Source: Hyphomicrobiales bacterium
Lineage (GTDB): Bacteria > Pseudomonadota > Alphaproteobacteria > Rhizobiales > Rhizobiaceae
DNA length: 64,000 bases
Assembly: GCA_900472395.1 (NCBI GenBank)
Contig: UCHV01000011.1
Location: forward strand, 267,806-331,805
Reading direction: 5' to 3'
Shown: in pieces, positions 52,750-61,710 of the stretch
Layout: every line of letters starts with the position of its first letter
Numbering within the stretch: position 1 is the stretch's first letter
Made by a program: the position numbers and the translations under genes
The notes under the pieces: model-generated
What the model was told of the DNA's origin: nothing
Database searches by the model: none
Seen by the model: the letters and a program-made list of their open reading frames with translations, nothing else

Positions 52750-53175
52750 ATGCAAGCAAAAATCTACCACAACCCCGCCTGCGGAACCTCTCGCAACACG
52801 CTGGCGCTCATCCGCAATGCCGGCATCGAACCCGAGATCGTCGAATATCTGCAGACGACACCGAGCCGTGCCGAACTGATGGAGATGATCTGGAACGCCG
52901 GCCTGTCGGTGCGCGAAGCGATCCGCGAAAAGGGCACGCCCTACGCGGATCTCGGCCTGGACAATCCGGTACTCTCCGACGACGCCCTCATCGACGCGAT
53001 GCTGGAAAACCCCATCCTCATCAACCGCCCCTTCGTGGTGACGGATCTTGGCACACGGCTGGCTCGTCCTTCAGAACGGGTGCTGGATATCTTGCCGGAT
53101 ACGCACAAGGGCCCGTTTGCCAAGGAAGACGGGGAGTTGGTGATCGATGCGGATGGACGGCGGATAGGGATTTAG
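52750..53175 (+). CDS. arsC: arsenate reductase (glutaredoxin-type)
   Basis: A 141-residue ArsC-family protein. The catalytic Cys11 lies in YHNPACGTSRNTLALIR, and the family stretch NPILINRPFVVTDLGTRLAR is present. It reduces arsenate to arsenite with glutathione and glutaredoxin. No other ars gene is adjacent, so a housekeeping role in arsenate detoxification or a related thiol reaction is likely. Confidence 0.92.
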   Translation: MQAKIYHNPACGTSRNTLALIRNAGIEPEIVEYLQTTPSRAELMEMIWNAGLSVREAIREKGTPYADLGLDNPVLSDDALIDAMLENPILINRPFVVTDLGTRLARPSERVLDILPDTHKGPFAKEDGELVIDADGRRIGI

Positions 53176-53190
53176 AGCGACAATACTCCC

Positions 53191-54693
53191 TCACGTCCCG
53201 CAAAACGTCCGCAACACTCGCTGATCCACCGTCGGCGGCGCCATCAGGTCGGCAAACTCCGGCTGGTCCTCATAGGGCTTTTCCAGCGCCGTGGTCAGCC
53301 GCTCAAAAAAGCTGAAATCGCCGTAATTCGCGGCTGCAATCGCTTCCTCGATCCGGTGGTTGCGCGCAATGATCGCCGGGTTTTTGGCGCGCATCGCCGT
53401 CCGCTGCTCCTCGGCCTCACGCCCGTCGCGCTCCAGCCTCTGACGCCAGCCGACCAGCCATTCGGCCACCGCAGCCCGCGCGGTCACACCGGCCTCCAGC
53501 GGCGCTTCGGAGAACCCGTCCAGAAATGCCGCCTCACCCTCGGCCGTCACCGCATCGGCCAGCCGTCGAAACGAAAGCGTAAAATCCGCCTCGCCCTTGT
53601 GCATGGCCGCCAGCAGCCCCTGCACCAGGTCGCCATCGCCCTCCTCGCTGCCGGACAAACCGATCTTCTGCGAAAACTCGGTCAACCAGGCCGCCTGAAA
53701 CCGCTCGCCAAATTCCTTCAGCACGCCATTGGCGGCCTCCACCGCCTTTTCCTCGTCCGCGTCCAGCAGCGGCAGCAGGCATTCCGCCAGTCGCGCAATG
53801 TTCCACTGGGCGATGCCCGGCTGGTTGCGATAGGCATAACGCCCCTGCGCATCGATGGAGGAAAACACTTTCATCGGATCGTATTCGTCGAGAAAGGCGC
53901 AAGGGCCGAAATCGATGGTTTCGCCCGAAATCGTCATGTTGTCGGTGTTCATCACCCCATGGATGAAGCCTGCGCCCAGCCACCGCGCCACAAGCTGCGC
54001 CTGCCGCCCGGCCACCGCCTGCAAAAGCGCAAGATACGGATTATCTTGCGTTTTCAGATCCGGATAATGCCGGTCGATCACATAATCGGCCAGAACTTTT
54101 ATGCCGTCAGTGTCGCCGCGCGCCGCCAGAAACTGGAACGTACCGATGCGCACATGGCTTGCCGCCACACGCACGAAAACCGCACCCTGCTGCGGCGTTT
54201 CGCGATAGACCGCCTCGCCGGTCGAAACCGCAGCAAGCGCCCGCGTGGCCGGAATGCCGAGCGCCGCAAAAGCCTCGGAAACGATATATTCCCGCAACAC
54301 CGGACCAAGTGCGGCGCGGCCGTCGCCCCGGCGTGAAAACGGCGTCGGCCCCGCGCCCTTCAGCTGGATATCACGGCGCTTGCCGTTCACGTCGATGACT
54401 TCGCCGAGCAAAATCGCCCGCCCGTCGCCCAGCTGCGGCACGAAATTGCCGAACTGGTGGCCGGCATAAGCCATGGCGATCGGCTCGGCACCGGCGGGCA
54501 GAACATTGCCGCCAAAGATCGCCGCAAGCCGGTTTTCATCGGCGCCGGGTCCGAAACTCTCGGCGTCCAACTGCAACTCGCGCGCCAGATCGGCATTGAA
54601 CTTCAGAAGCTTCGGCCCTTCCACGGCCTCCGGGTAAACCGAGGCATAAAACCGCTCCGGCAGGCGGGTATAGCTGTTGTCGAAGTGAAACAT
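53191..54693 (-). CDS. selO: protein adenylyltransferase SelO (YdiU)
   Basis: A 500-residue pseudokinase-fold enzyme that transfers AMP to protein side chains, linked to redox stress. Conserved pieces include AGHQFGNFVPQLGDGRAILL, QLKGAGPTPFSRRGDGRAAL, HGVMNTDNMTISGETIDFGP and the region FLDEYDP. It ends in C-G-T, where eukaryotic relatives carry selenocysteine near the end. The start at 54693 has ggaggt. Confidence 0.93.
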   Translation of the reverse strand: MFHFDNSYTRLPERFYASVYPEAVEGPKLLKFNADLARELQLDAESFGPGADENRLAAIFGGNVLPAGAEPIAMAYAGHQFGNFVPQLGDGRAILLGEVIDVNGKRRDIQLKGAGPTPFSRRGDGRAALGPVLREYIVSEAFAALGIPATRALAAVSTGEAVYRETPQQGAVFVRVAASHVRIGTFQFLAARGDTDGIKVLADYVIDRHYPDLKTQDNPYLALLQAVAGRQAQLVARWLGAGFIHGVMNTDNMTISGETIDFGPCAFLDEYDPMKVFSSIDAQGRYAYRNQPGIAQWNIARLAECLLPLLDADEEKAVEAANGVLKEFGERFQAAWLTEFSQKIGLSGSEEGDGDLVQGLLAAMHKGEADFTLSFRRLADAVTAEGEAAFLDGFSEAPLEAGVTARAAVAEWLVGWRQRLERDGREAEEQRTAMRAKNPAIIARNHRIEEAIAAANYGDFSFFERLTTALEKPYEDQPEFADLMAPPTVDQRVLRTFCGT

Positions 54694-54838
54694 AAAAACC
54701 TCCGGGCGTTGATAGGCTTCCCGAATATGGGAAACCTGCAGGCTTGCGCAACCATGCCCGCACACCGGCTTCCTCGCATTTTTCGTTTTGCCCGCAGCCC
54801 ATCATCCCTATATGAAGCGGTCAAAAGCAGGAGCGCAT

Positions 54839-55261
54839 ATGGCCAGCCTCGAAACCATCATCGACGACTTTGCCTTTCTCGACGATTGGGAAGATCGCTA
54901 TCGTTACGTCATCGAACTTGGCAAGGCGCTGCCGGAACTGCCTGAAGACAAGCGCGACGCCCGTTACAAGGTCAACGGCTGCGCCAGCCAGGTCTGGCTG
55001 GTCAGTCATGTGGCCGACGATGCCGCCGACCCGGTGATGACGTTCGAAGGCGATAGCGACGCCCATATCGTGCGTGGCCTCGTCGCCATCGTGCTGGCCG
55101 TCTATTCCGGCAAAAAGGCCTCCGACATCGCCAGAACCGATGCCATCGAAATCTTCGATCGTATTGGCCTTGTCGAAAACCTCTCCTCCCAGCGCGCCAA
55201 CGGCCTGCGCTCCATGGTCAAGCGCATCCGCGAGGAAGCTTTGGCGCTGGCACCGGCATAA
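54839..55261 (+). CDS. sufE: SufE-family sulfur acceptor
   Basis: A 140-residue protein that accepts persulfide sulfur from a cysteine desulfurase for iron-sulfur cluster assembly. The active Cys48 is in YKVNGCASQVWLV, the family signature, and the C-terminal GLRSMVKRIREEA is typical. No suf genes are adjacent. The start has aggag six bases upstream; selO diverges from it. Confidence 0.92.
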   Translation: MASLETIIDDFAFLDDWEDRYRYVIELGKALPELPEDKRDARYKVNGCASQVWLVSHVADDAADPVMTFEGDSDAHIVRGLVAIVLAVYSGKKASDIARTDAIEIFDRIGLVENLSSQRANGLRSMVKRIREEALALAPA

Positions 55262-55282
55262 GGTTTTTGGCTGTGGGGGACG

Positions 55283-55455
55283 TTGCCCCTCACCAACGAA
55301 ATCTATGACTTAGCTGACGCTAAGATCATGATTTTGTGTCCTCTCCCGCAAGGGGAGAGGCAGGGCCGCAGCGTCTTTTCCTCTCCCCTTGCGGGAGAGG
55401 ATAGCAAGTCCGTGCGAGGCAAAGCCGAGCGCTGGACGCGCTTGGTGAGGGGCAA
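55283..55455. repeat. nested inverted-repeat intergenic element
   Basis: A 13-bp outer inverted repeat (ttgcccctcacca at 55283-55295 with tggtgaggggcaa at 55443-55455) encloses two smaller palindromes, cctctcccgcaaggggagagg and cctctccccttgcgggagagg, which are inverse copies of each other. The layout resembles a small non-autonomous palindromic element between sufE and the convergent DUF6456 gene. Confidence 0.7.
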
Positions 55456-55463
55456 CCTCCCCC

Positions 55464-56276
55464 TTACATCCGCGGCCGAAAATCCCCGTCACCCCAATGA
55501 TGCCGCCGCCTGTTCTCTGCCACCGGCGGCGCATAATGACGGGCAAGCGCCAACAAGGCCGCCCGCAACATCAGTTTGGCAGATCGTGCCGGCCATAACC
55601 GCTCGCGCTCCACCGTCTCCAGCCCCTTGCCGAAGCAGCAGACATCCATCGCCACGCCCGCAAGTTCCGGTCCCATCGCCTCCACCGCGCGGGAAAAACG
55701 GTCCCGCGCCGCCATGGCGCTGTCGCTGATATCGCCTGCGCCGGCACCGTGCCTGCGGCCGCCCGTTTCCAACCGCGGCTCCCACGAGGCGGTGATGCGC
55801 GGCTGCATCTGCCCGCGGGTAAAATCGGCCGCCAGCCGCTCTCCGGCGTCAAAAGCCTCGACAGGCAGAAACGCTTCGCCGCCCCGGCCTTTCAGCCGCG
55901 CCAGCGGTGCCAGCGGCGATTCCGACAGGTTGCGGCGCACCGCCTGCCGCGCACCATCGACCAGCGCCTTGTCCTCCACCATATCGCGGTGCTGGTCGGC
56001 AAATTCGTCTTCGCCGCCCGCCAACGCGCGTCGCAGAAAGGCAAGGGCTGCCGGTGCGGCCACCACGATGGCACCCTTGCGATGGGCCAGGCCGCGCGAA
56101 ACCGCAAGACCCAGCACTGCCGGCGCAATATCCGCCACCTCCGCCTGACGTTGCAGTCGCACCCTGGCAACATCCTCCGCCACGATCGCGCAATCGCCAC
56201 GCAAAAGCATGCGCAACAACTTCAAAAGCATCTTGCGGCCAACGACGCCTTTGCCTTCTTCCTTGCGCTCAGTCAT
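55464..56276 (-). CDS. DUF6456 protein
   Basis: A 270-residue protein with a central helical region and the C-terminal block FSRAVEAMGPELAGVAMDVC, followed by LETVERERLWPARSAKLMLR, characteristic of the rhizobial DUF6456 family. The function is unknown; the family is usually linked with the upstream helix-turn-helix gene, whose stop it overlaps. It could be a DNA-associated regulator, as the C-terminal part resembles phage-type DNA-binding regions. Confidence 0.75.
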   Translation of the reverse strand: MTERKEEGKGVVGRKMLLKLLRMLLRGDCAIVAEDVARVRLQRQAEVADIAPAVLGLAVSRGLAHRKGAIVVAAPAALAFLRRALAGGEDEFADQHRDMVEDKALVDGARQAVRRNLSESPLAPLARLKGRGGEAFLPVEAFDAGERLAADFTRGQMQPRITASWEPRLETGGRRHGAGAGDISDSAMAARDRFSRAVEAMGPELAGVAMDVCCFGKGLETVERERLWPARSAKLMLRAALLALARHYAPPVAENRRRHHWGDGDFRPRM

Positions 56277-56679
56277 GGGCAACACCCTCCCAACGACCGA
56301 AGGCGGCCAGCGCCATGCGCTCCACAGAGGCGAGAAAGGCATCGAAATGCGGATCGTCGCGCCGGTCCTCGGTGATGTGGCAGGCATGGCGAACGGTGGT
56401 GCGATCGCGCCTGCACGCATCGCCAATGGTGGACATCGGCATGCGCAGCGCCACATGGCACACATACATGGCGATCTGCTGCACCTGGCAAACGATCTGC
56501 CGCCTGTCCCGCAACAGCGCCATCCGGCCGCTGGCCAGAACCATCGCTTCCCACACAAGCAGGCGCACACTGCGGCATGTGCGCGACATCGATACGCCGA
56601 TCCAGCCGGTGGACGGCGGCGGAAACTCCGGCCGAACCGGACTGGTTCCGCTGATACGAATGGAAAATTCGGCCTGCAT
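56269..56679 (-). CDS. helix-turn-helix protein with DnaA-C-like domain
   Basis: A 136-residue protein. Residues about 75-120 (RQIVCQVQQIAMYVCHVAL, then MPMSTIGDACRRDRTTVRHA) are a DnaA domain IV-like helix-turn-helix, the fold that reads DnaA boxes. The start at 56679 is supported by gggagg. It overlaps the DUF6456 gene by eight bases, so the two are a coupled pair. It may regulate transcription or replication. Confidence 0.78.
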   Translation of the reverse strand: MQAEFSIRISGTSPVRPEFPPPSTGWIGVSMSRTCRSVRLLVWEAMVLASGRMALLRDRRQIVCQVQQIAMYVCHVALRMPMSTIGDACRRDRTTVRHACHITEDRRDDPHFDAFLASVERMALAAFGRWEGVAHD

Positions 56680-56953
56680 GAATGCCTCCCACATAAAAAT
56701 AGGAATTTATTCATACCTCCATATCGCATTATCCGAAAAAGGCAAAATTCTCTGAAAAGAGGCGCCTGTTGATTTTGTTTGTCTTTTCAAAACAAGCCGA
56801 AAAATAAAGGATTATTTTCCTTGTGAACAGTAGAAAATAAAAAACCGGGCACGGATGTTTCGATCCGGCCCGGTGCATTTCATTCTGTCGGAACGCCAGG
56901 CGCAAACCGGTCCTGATCGCCTCAGGCGATGCAGACCGCTGCGCCTGCGGTTC

Positions 56954-57382
56954 TCACTTGCCGCGCTTGCGGCGCTGGCCGAGGCCCATTTCCTTTGCAA
57001 GGCGCGAACGCGCTTCGGCATAGGCAGGTGCGACCATCGGATAATCTGCCGGCAGGCCCCACTTCTCGCGGTATTCTTCCGGCGTCATGTTGTAATGGGT
57101 CATCAAGTGGCGCTTCAGCGACTTGAACTTCTGACCGTCTTCCAGGCAGATCAGGTAATCGTCTTCGATAGACTTCCTGATCGGAACCGGCGGCTTCGGC
57201 TTTTCAACGGCGGCCGCAACAGGGGCCGGCGAAGATGTGTTGCTCAAGGCGGAATGTACGTCCGTGATCAGACCGGTAAGATCACCGACCTGAACCACAT
57301 GATTGCTGACATAGGCCGATACGATATCCGCGGTCAATTCCACGAGAAGATCCTGGCCCTTGTCGGATAGGGTTTCTGTCAT
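56954..57382 (-). CDS. Ros/MucR-family zinc-finger transcriptional regulator
   Basis: A 142-residue regulator. The N-terminal part (1-75) is the oligomerisation region ([20 protein letters not shown]), and the Ros-type finger spans [20 protein letters not shown] with Cys, His and His ligands, followed by [20 protein letters not shown]. In rhizobia and agrobacteria Ros/MucR represses virulence, motility or exopolysaccharide genes and its own gene, binding AT-rich sites. The start has aggag upstream. The call as Ros versus MucR or a paralogue is not decided. Confidence 0.88.
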   Translation of the reverse strand: MTETLSDKGQDLLVELTADIVSAYVSNHVVQVGDLTGLITDVHSALSNTSSPAPVAAAVEKPKPPVPIRKSIEDDYLICLEDGQKFKSLKRHLMTHYNMTPEEYREKWGLPADYPMVAPAYAEARSRLAKEMGLGQRRKRGK

Positions 57383-57596
57383 ACTAGTCTCCTGTTCCAT
57401 CCATAGACAGCCGCTACCGGCGGCTGACCCAGCAGACGCGCAATGGCTGCTTGTCAACGCTCGCCGTGTCCGCAAGGACTGAGATCCACCCCTAGATCTC
57501 CGACAAGCACCGAAGCCATGCCACCTGAAATTGACAATAACTCACATTTCCCTTTTAGATAGAAGATCACCGACCCATCCAAGGAATGCAACGGTA

Positions 57597-57609
57597 ATAT
57601 TCACAATAT
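57597..57609. promoter_or_regulatory. AT-rich palindrome, candidate Ros/MucR site
   Basis: atatt-cac-aatat, a perfect inverted repeat with T-A steps, about 215 bases upstream of the ros/mucR start. Ros/MucR proteins bind AT-rich inverted repeats and usually repress themselves. Proposed only by position and composition. Confidence 0.3.
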
Positions 57610-57811
57610 AGTGAGGGTAAGCGGGAGTTAAAACAAAATCAGCGCTCTACTGAGGAAGGAATTAGCACTGTTTTCTGAGAAGTCCAATTGCATTTTGTGA
57701 ATTTGGACTACAAAGCAAGTTAACTGTCGATTTTTTAGGCTTCCCTGAATGAATAGGCAAAGCGGCTAGTTTTGCAAATACAGAAATGCGGCGAAATTCC
57801 GCCCATTATCC

Positions 57812-57856
57812 ATGCTTAATTCCGCTTAAGCTGCTTAATTCCGTGCTTAATCGAAA
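57812..57856. repeat. short direct repeats of gcttaattccg
   Basis: gcttaattccg, cttaagct, gcttaattccg and gcttaatcg follow one another within 45 bases. They may be protein-binding half-sites or slippage products. Confidence 0.4.
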
Positions 57857-58167
57857 TTCGATCTGAAAATCGTCCAGTAGTGACCCTATAACTCTCTGCG
57901 ATGCGCCTGTGCAGCTCCATCGCCGCACGTCCGACGGTGGCAAGTCTTGCCTGATTCGCGCGGGCGATGCACTTCGTTTTCGATACATCGTCACAGTTCA
58001 TGAGCAAATCGCGCCAATTTGGCACATGCGTCCCGCAAGGATGGTCAATAAAGTTTTAACCTCAGCTTGAGCGCAATTCTGCTCTGCTTCTTCAAATCGC
58101 TTGTCATTACAGACTTTGCGTCCGCTCGCCGCGCACCTATCTAAGGAAAAACAGAAAGGAACCGGTC

Positions 58168-58575
58168 ATGTCCGATGTCAAAACTGCCAAGATCGAAAAA
58201 AGCGATGCCGAATGGCGCGAACAACTGACGCCGGAGCAATATTACATCCTGCGTCAGGCGGGAACCGAGCGGCCGTTTACCGGTCCCTATTGGGACAGCA
58301 AGGAAAAGGGTCTTTACCGCTGCGCCGCCTGCGATGAACCGCTGTTTGTGTCAGACACCAAATTCGACAGCGGTTGCGGCTGGCCGAGTTACTTTGCGCC
58401 GGTGAAGGAAGATGCGGTGATCGAACTGCGCGATACGTCGCATGGCATGGTGCGCACCGAAATCCGCTGCGCCAATTGTAACGGCCATCTCGGCCACGTT
58501 TTCCCGGACGGACCGCCGCCCACCGGCCTGCGCTACTGCATCAACGGCCACTCGATGGTTTTCGAGGCGATCTGA
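58168..58575 (+). CDS. msrB: peptide-methionine (R)-S-oxide reductase
   Basis: A 135-residue MsrB that reduces the R form of methionine sulfoxide in proteins. The structural zinc ligands Cys52, Cys55, Cys101 and Cys104 are present, and the catalytic Cys124 is in [11 protein letters not shown]. The resolving cysteine is probably Cys70 in [10 protein letters not shown]. The start has aaggaa upstream. It ends at a strong terminator. Confidence 0.95.
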   Translation: MSDVKTAKIEKSDAEWREQLTPEQYYILRQAGTERPFTGPYWDSKEKGLYRCAACDEPLFVSDTKFDSGCGWPSYFAPVKEDAVIELRDTSHGMVRTEIRCANCNGHLGHVFPDGPPPTGLRYCINGHSMVFEAI

Positions 58576-58595
58576 GGCTTGCCTACCGCATACGG

Positions 58596-58622
58596 AAACG
58601 GCTCCCGCGGGAGCCGTTTTTA
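58596..58622. terminator. Rho-independent terminator of msrB (bidirectional)
   Basis: aaacggctcccg / cgggagccgttt with a T-run. It lies between convergent msrB and prmB genes and has an A-run on the other side. Confidence 0.85.
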
Positions 58623-58629
58623 TTGAGCC

Positions 58630-59556
58630 TTATTCGACACCCAGCGCTTCGGCGGAAATCCAGAACACGGCATCCTGGGATTCCGCCGTTTCCACCCAGA
58701 AGAAATCCAGATGCGGATATTCTTCCTCGAGAATTTCCCGGCCCGAGCCGATCTCGCACAACATGCCGCCCTCGGGGTTGAGGTAATTCGCCGCGTCATC
58801 CAGGATCTTGCGCACCAGATCGAGGCCGTCCTCGCCGCCGTCATGCGCCATGGCCGGTTCCGCCTGATGTTCGGCCGGGAAACCCGCCATTGCGGCGTGA
58901 TCCACATAGGGCGGGTTGGTGATGATCAGATCGTAGGTCCTGCCCGCCAGCGGCGCGAAAAGATCACCCTTGAACAGCGATACCTGCTCGGCAACCTCGT
59001 GGTCGGTCACGTTGATCTTGGCCACCTCAAGCGCATCGCCGGACAGGTCGACAGCGTCGATTTCCGCATTCGGGAAAAACTTCGCGGCAAGCACCGCAAG
59101 GCAGCCGGAACCGGTGCAGATATCGACGGCGCTCGTCACGGCAAACGGATCGGGCAGGAAAGAGGAGCCGTTTTCACCGAGATATTCGGAAAACAGGATC
59201 TCGCCGATATGCGAGCGCGGCACGATCACCCGCTCGTCGACAAAAAAGCGAACGCCCTGGATATAGGCGTGATTGGTGATGTAGGAGCTCGGCTTGCGGC
59301 TCGTCACGCGCAGATCGATGCGCTCTGCCAGAAGTTTGCGTTCGTGCGGCAGAAGGCGGGCATCGAGAAACGGATCGAGCGCGTCGATCGGCAGGTTCAG
59401 GCTGTCGAGCAAGAGGAAAGCCGCATCGTCGCCGGCCGTCGTCGTGCCGTGGCCGAAACCAAGGTCGGCGGCATTGAATCGGGAAATCGCGTAACGCCAG
59501 TAATCGCGCAATGTCACGAGTTCGCTGGTCACGAGTTCATGTGTAATGTCGGCCAT
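58630..59556 (-). CDS. prmB: 50S ribosomal protein L3 glutamine methyltransferase
   Basis: A 308-residue PrmB/PrmC-type methyltransferase. Motif I is AVDICTGSGCLAVLAAKFFP, and the catalytic NPPY motif lies in DLIITNPPYVDHAAMAG. The N-terminal helical domain has the long insert with SSYITNHAYIQGVRFFVDER that separates PrmB from PrmC. It modifies ribosomal protein L3 on a glutamine side chain. The start at 59556 is preceded by only a weak SD. Confidence 0.85.
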   Translation of the reverse strand: MADITHELVTSELVTLRDYWRYAISRFNAADLGFGHGTTTAGDDAAFLLLDSLNLPIDALDPFLDARLLPHERKLLAERIDLRVTSRKPSSYITNHAYIQGVRFFVDERVIVPRSHIGEILFSEYLGENGSSFLPDPFAVTSAVDICTGSGCLAVLAAKFFPNAEIDAVDLSGDALEVAKINVTDHEVAEQVSLFKGDLFAPLAGRTYDLIITNPPYVDHAAMAGFPAEHQAEPAMAHDGGEDGLDLVRKILDDAANYLNPEGGMLCEIGSGREILEEEYPHLDFFWVETAESQDAVFWISAEALGVE

Positions 59557-59720
59557 GGTCGCTCGGTCTCTTTGTCGAAAAGGGAATGTTTTGCCGTCCC
59601 GGCCCATTGGAGGCTGGACGGAACCGGCATTAGAATGGCAAGGGCGGCAAGGTCAACCGAAACCGCCATGACAGGCCGAAGCAAAAGCAGTCCGCTGATC
59701 GGGATTCTGGATATAAGCGC

Positions 59721-60614
59721 ATGAAAAAAAGCCGCCCTCCCGGCTCACGATCCGAAGCGAAAAGAGGTTCAGGCACGGGCCGGAATGCCGGTGCGAAACC
59801 GGCCACCGGCCAGCGCCCGGTAAAAGCGCATGCCCATCGCCCGAGCGCCAAACCGGCATTAAAACCCGCGCCGAAACCCGATGGCCAGCGTGTCACGCTG
59901 CCACGTGCGCTCTCCAAGCTAGGCTTCTGCTCCCGCACGCAGGCGGACGAGCTGATCCGCACCGGCCGCGTCTCCGTCGGCGGCAAGACCATCACGGAAA
60001 CCGAAACCTGGATCGATCTTGCCACCGCACGGATCGCGGTGGACGGCAAGGCGGTGGCGGCGGAAAAATTCGTCTACCTGATGCTCAACAAACCGCGCGG
60101 CCTCGTCACCACACGCCACGATCCGCAGGGCCGCCCGACCGTCTATGATTGCCTCAAGGAATACGACAACGCCCACCTCTCTCCCGTCGGGCGTCTGGAC
60201 AAGGCGAGCGAAGGCCTGCTCCTGTTTTCCAACGACACGCAGTTTGCCAACGCGCTGCTCGATCCGGAAACCCACGTGGCAAAGACCTATCACGTGCAGA
60301 TCGATCGCCTGCCCGACCCCGCCATTCTGGAAAAGCTGCGCAGCGGCATCACCCATGACGGCGAATTCCTCTCCGCCCGCCGCGTCGAAATTCTGCGCCA
60401 GGGCGACAGGAACGCCTGGCTGGAGATCGAACTCGACGAAGGCAGGAACCGCCAGATCCGCCGCATGCTGGAAAGCCTGGAGATCACCACGCTGAGACTG
60501 GTGCGCGTGGCAATCGGCGATCTTCTTCTGGGCGAGTTGGAGAAAGGCGCAGTGCGGGCGCTGAGCGAAAAGGAATTATCGGGATTGAAGCAGTTGAGTG
60601 GCAGGATTTCCTGA
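59721..60614 (+). CDS. RsuA/RluB-family pseudouridine synthase
   Basis: A 297-residue rRNA pseudouridine synthase. An N-terminal basic, Pro-rich extension (about 50 residues) is followed by an S4 RNA-binding domain (LSKLGFCSRTQADELIRTGR) and the catalytic domain with Asp160 in PVGRLDKASEGLLLFSND. The extension is typical of alphaproteobacterial members. The target site (16S or 23S rRNA) cannot be decided. Confidence 0.9.
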   Translation: MKKSRPPGSRSEAKRGSGTGRNAGAKPATGQRPVKAHAHRPSAKPALKPAPKPDGQRVTLPRALSKLGFCSRTQADELIRTGRVSVGGKTITETETWIDLATARIAVDGKAVAAEKFVYLMLNKPRGLVTTRHDPQGRPTVYDCLKEYDNAHLSPVGRLDKASEGLLLFSNDTQFANALLDPETHVAKTYHVQIDRLPDPAILEKLRSGITHDGEFLSARRVEILRQGDRNAWLEIELDEGRNRQIRRMLESLEITTLRLVRVAIGDLLLGELEKGAVRALSEKELSGLKQLSGRIS

Positions 60615-60717
60615 AATTCCGCGCTTACGCTTACAATCGATCAATCTAATCAAGGTATAACGGCATCGTCATACTCCAATCCGGACAGCAAACCGGCTGA
60701 TAGAAGGGTTATCAATC

Positions 60718-61710
60718 ATGGCGGTTCTCGTTACCGGCGGGGCGGGATATATCGGCAGCCACATGGTCTGGTCGCTCCTCGATGCAGGCGAGGATGTGGT
60801 CGTGCTCGATCGCCTCTCCACCGGTTTTCGTTTTGCCCTCGCACCCGAGGCCAAATTCTACGAAGGCGATATCGCCGACCGCGCACTGCTGGAAAAAATC
60901 TTCAACACCCATGCCATCGATGCCATCATCCATTTTGCAGGCTCGGTCGTGGTGCCGGATTCGGTCCGCGATCCGCTTTCCTATTACGAAAACAACACGG
61001 TGAAATCGCAGGCGCTGATATCGGCCGCCGTCGAAGCCGGTGTACCGCATTTCGTGTTTTCATCGACAGCGGCCGTCTATGGCACACCGCAGAACGCTGC
61101 ACCCGTTGTCGAAGACGCAGCGATGAAGCCCGAATCCCCCTATGGCTCATCCAAGCTGATGACCGAGATCATGCTGCGCGACACCGCTGCCGCCCGTCGT
61201 TTCACCTATACGGCGCTGCGATACTTCAACGTCGCAGGCGCAGATCCGCGCGGCCGCACCGGCCAGTCCACCGCCGGCGCCACCCATCTCATCAAGGTCG
61301 CCTGCGAAACGGCGCTGGGACGTCGCAAGGAACTGCATGTCTTCGGCAACGATTACCCGACGCCGGACGGCACCTGCATTCGTGACTACATCCATGTCAG
61401 CGATCTCACCGATGCCCACCTCAAGGCCCTGCAGCGCCTGCGCGCGGGCGGCAAATCGCTGGTGGCAAATTGCGGTTACGGTCGCGGTTTTTCGGTGCTT
61501 GACGTCATCGATTGCGTGCGTCGCGTGTCCGGCCGCGATTTTCCTGTCGAAACGGTTGGTCGACGCCTTGGCGATGCCGCCTTCGTGGTGGCCGATGCCG
61601 CGGTCGCGACAAGGGAACTCGGCTGGAAACCGGCGCATGACGACCTCGATTTCATCGTCCGCACCGCACTGGAATGGGAAGACCATCTGGGCAAGCGCAA
61701 CCAGCGATAA
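60718..61710 (+). CDS. galE: UDP-glucose 4-epimerase
   Basis: A 330-residue short-chain dehydrogenase-type epimerase that interconverts UDP-glucose and UDP-galactose for exopolysaccharide and lipopolysaccharide. The NAD-binding motif is VTGGAGYIGSHMVW, and the catalytic Tyr142 and Lys146 are in PYGSSKLMTE, with Ser/Thr117 upstream. The SD is agaaggg. In rhizobia the gene is also called exoB. Its stop is directly next to the stop of the convergent gene. Confidence 0.93.
   Translation: MAVLVTGGAGYIGSHMVWSLLDAGEDVVVLDRLSTGFRFALAPEAKFYEGDIADRALLEKIFNTHAIDAIIHFAGSVVVPDSVRDPLSYYENNTVKSQALISAAVEAGVPHFVFSSTAAVYGTPQNAAPVVEDAAMKPESPYGSSKLMTEIMLRDTAAARRFTYTALRYFNVAGADPRGRTGQSTAGATHLIKVACETALGRRKELHVFGNDYPTPDGTCIRDYIHVSDLTDAHLKALQRLRAGGKSLVANCGYGRGFSVLDVIDCVRRVSGRDFPVETVGRRLGDAAFVVADAAVATRELGWKPAHDDLDFIVRTALEWEDHLGKRNQR

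Larger units (their letters stand above)
57383..58167. other. long AT-rich region between ros/mucR and msrB
   Basis: About 785 bases without a convincing gene and with clearly lower GC than the neighbours. It holds a palindrome (57597-57609) that may be a MucR site, and repeats of gcttaattccg around 57812-57856. Two overlapping minus-strand frames (57806-58025) lack ribosome binding sites; see rejected items. Confidence 0.6.

Noticed and set aside
57806..58025. Overlapping minus-strand frames of 62 and 69 codons upstream of ros/mucR
   Set aside because: No ribosome binding site, no recognised family and located in a repeat-containing AT-rich region; the longer one would need a GTG start. Possibly a gene remnant, but not supportable.
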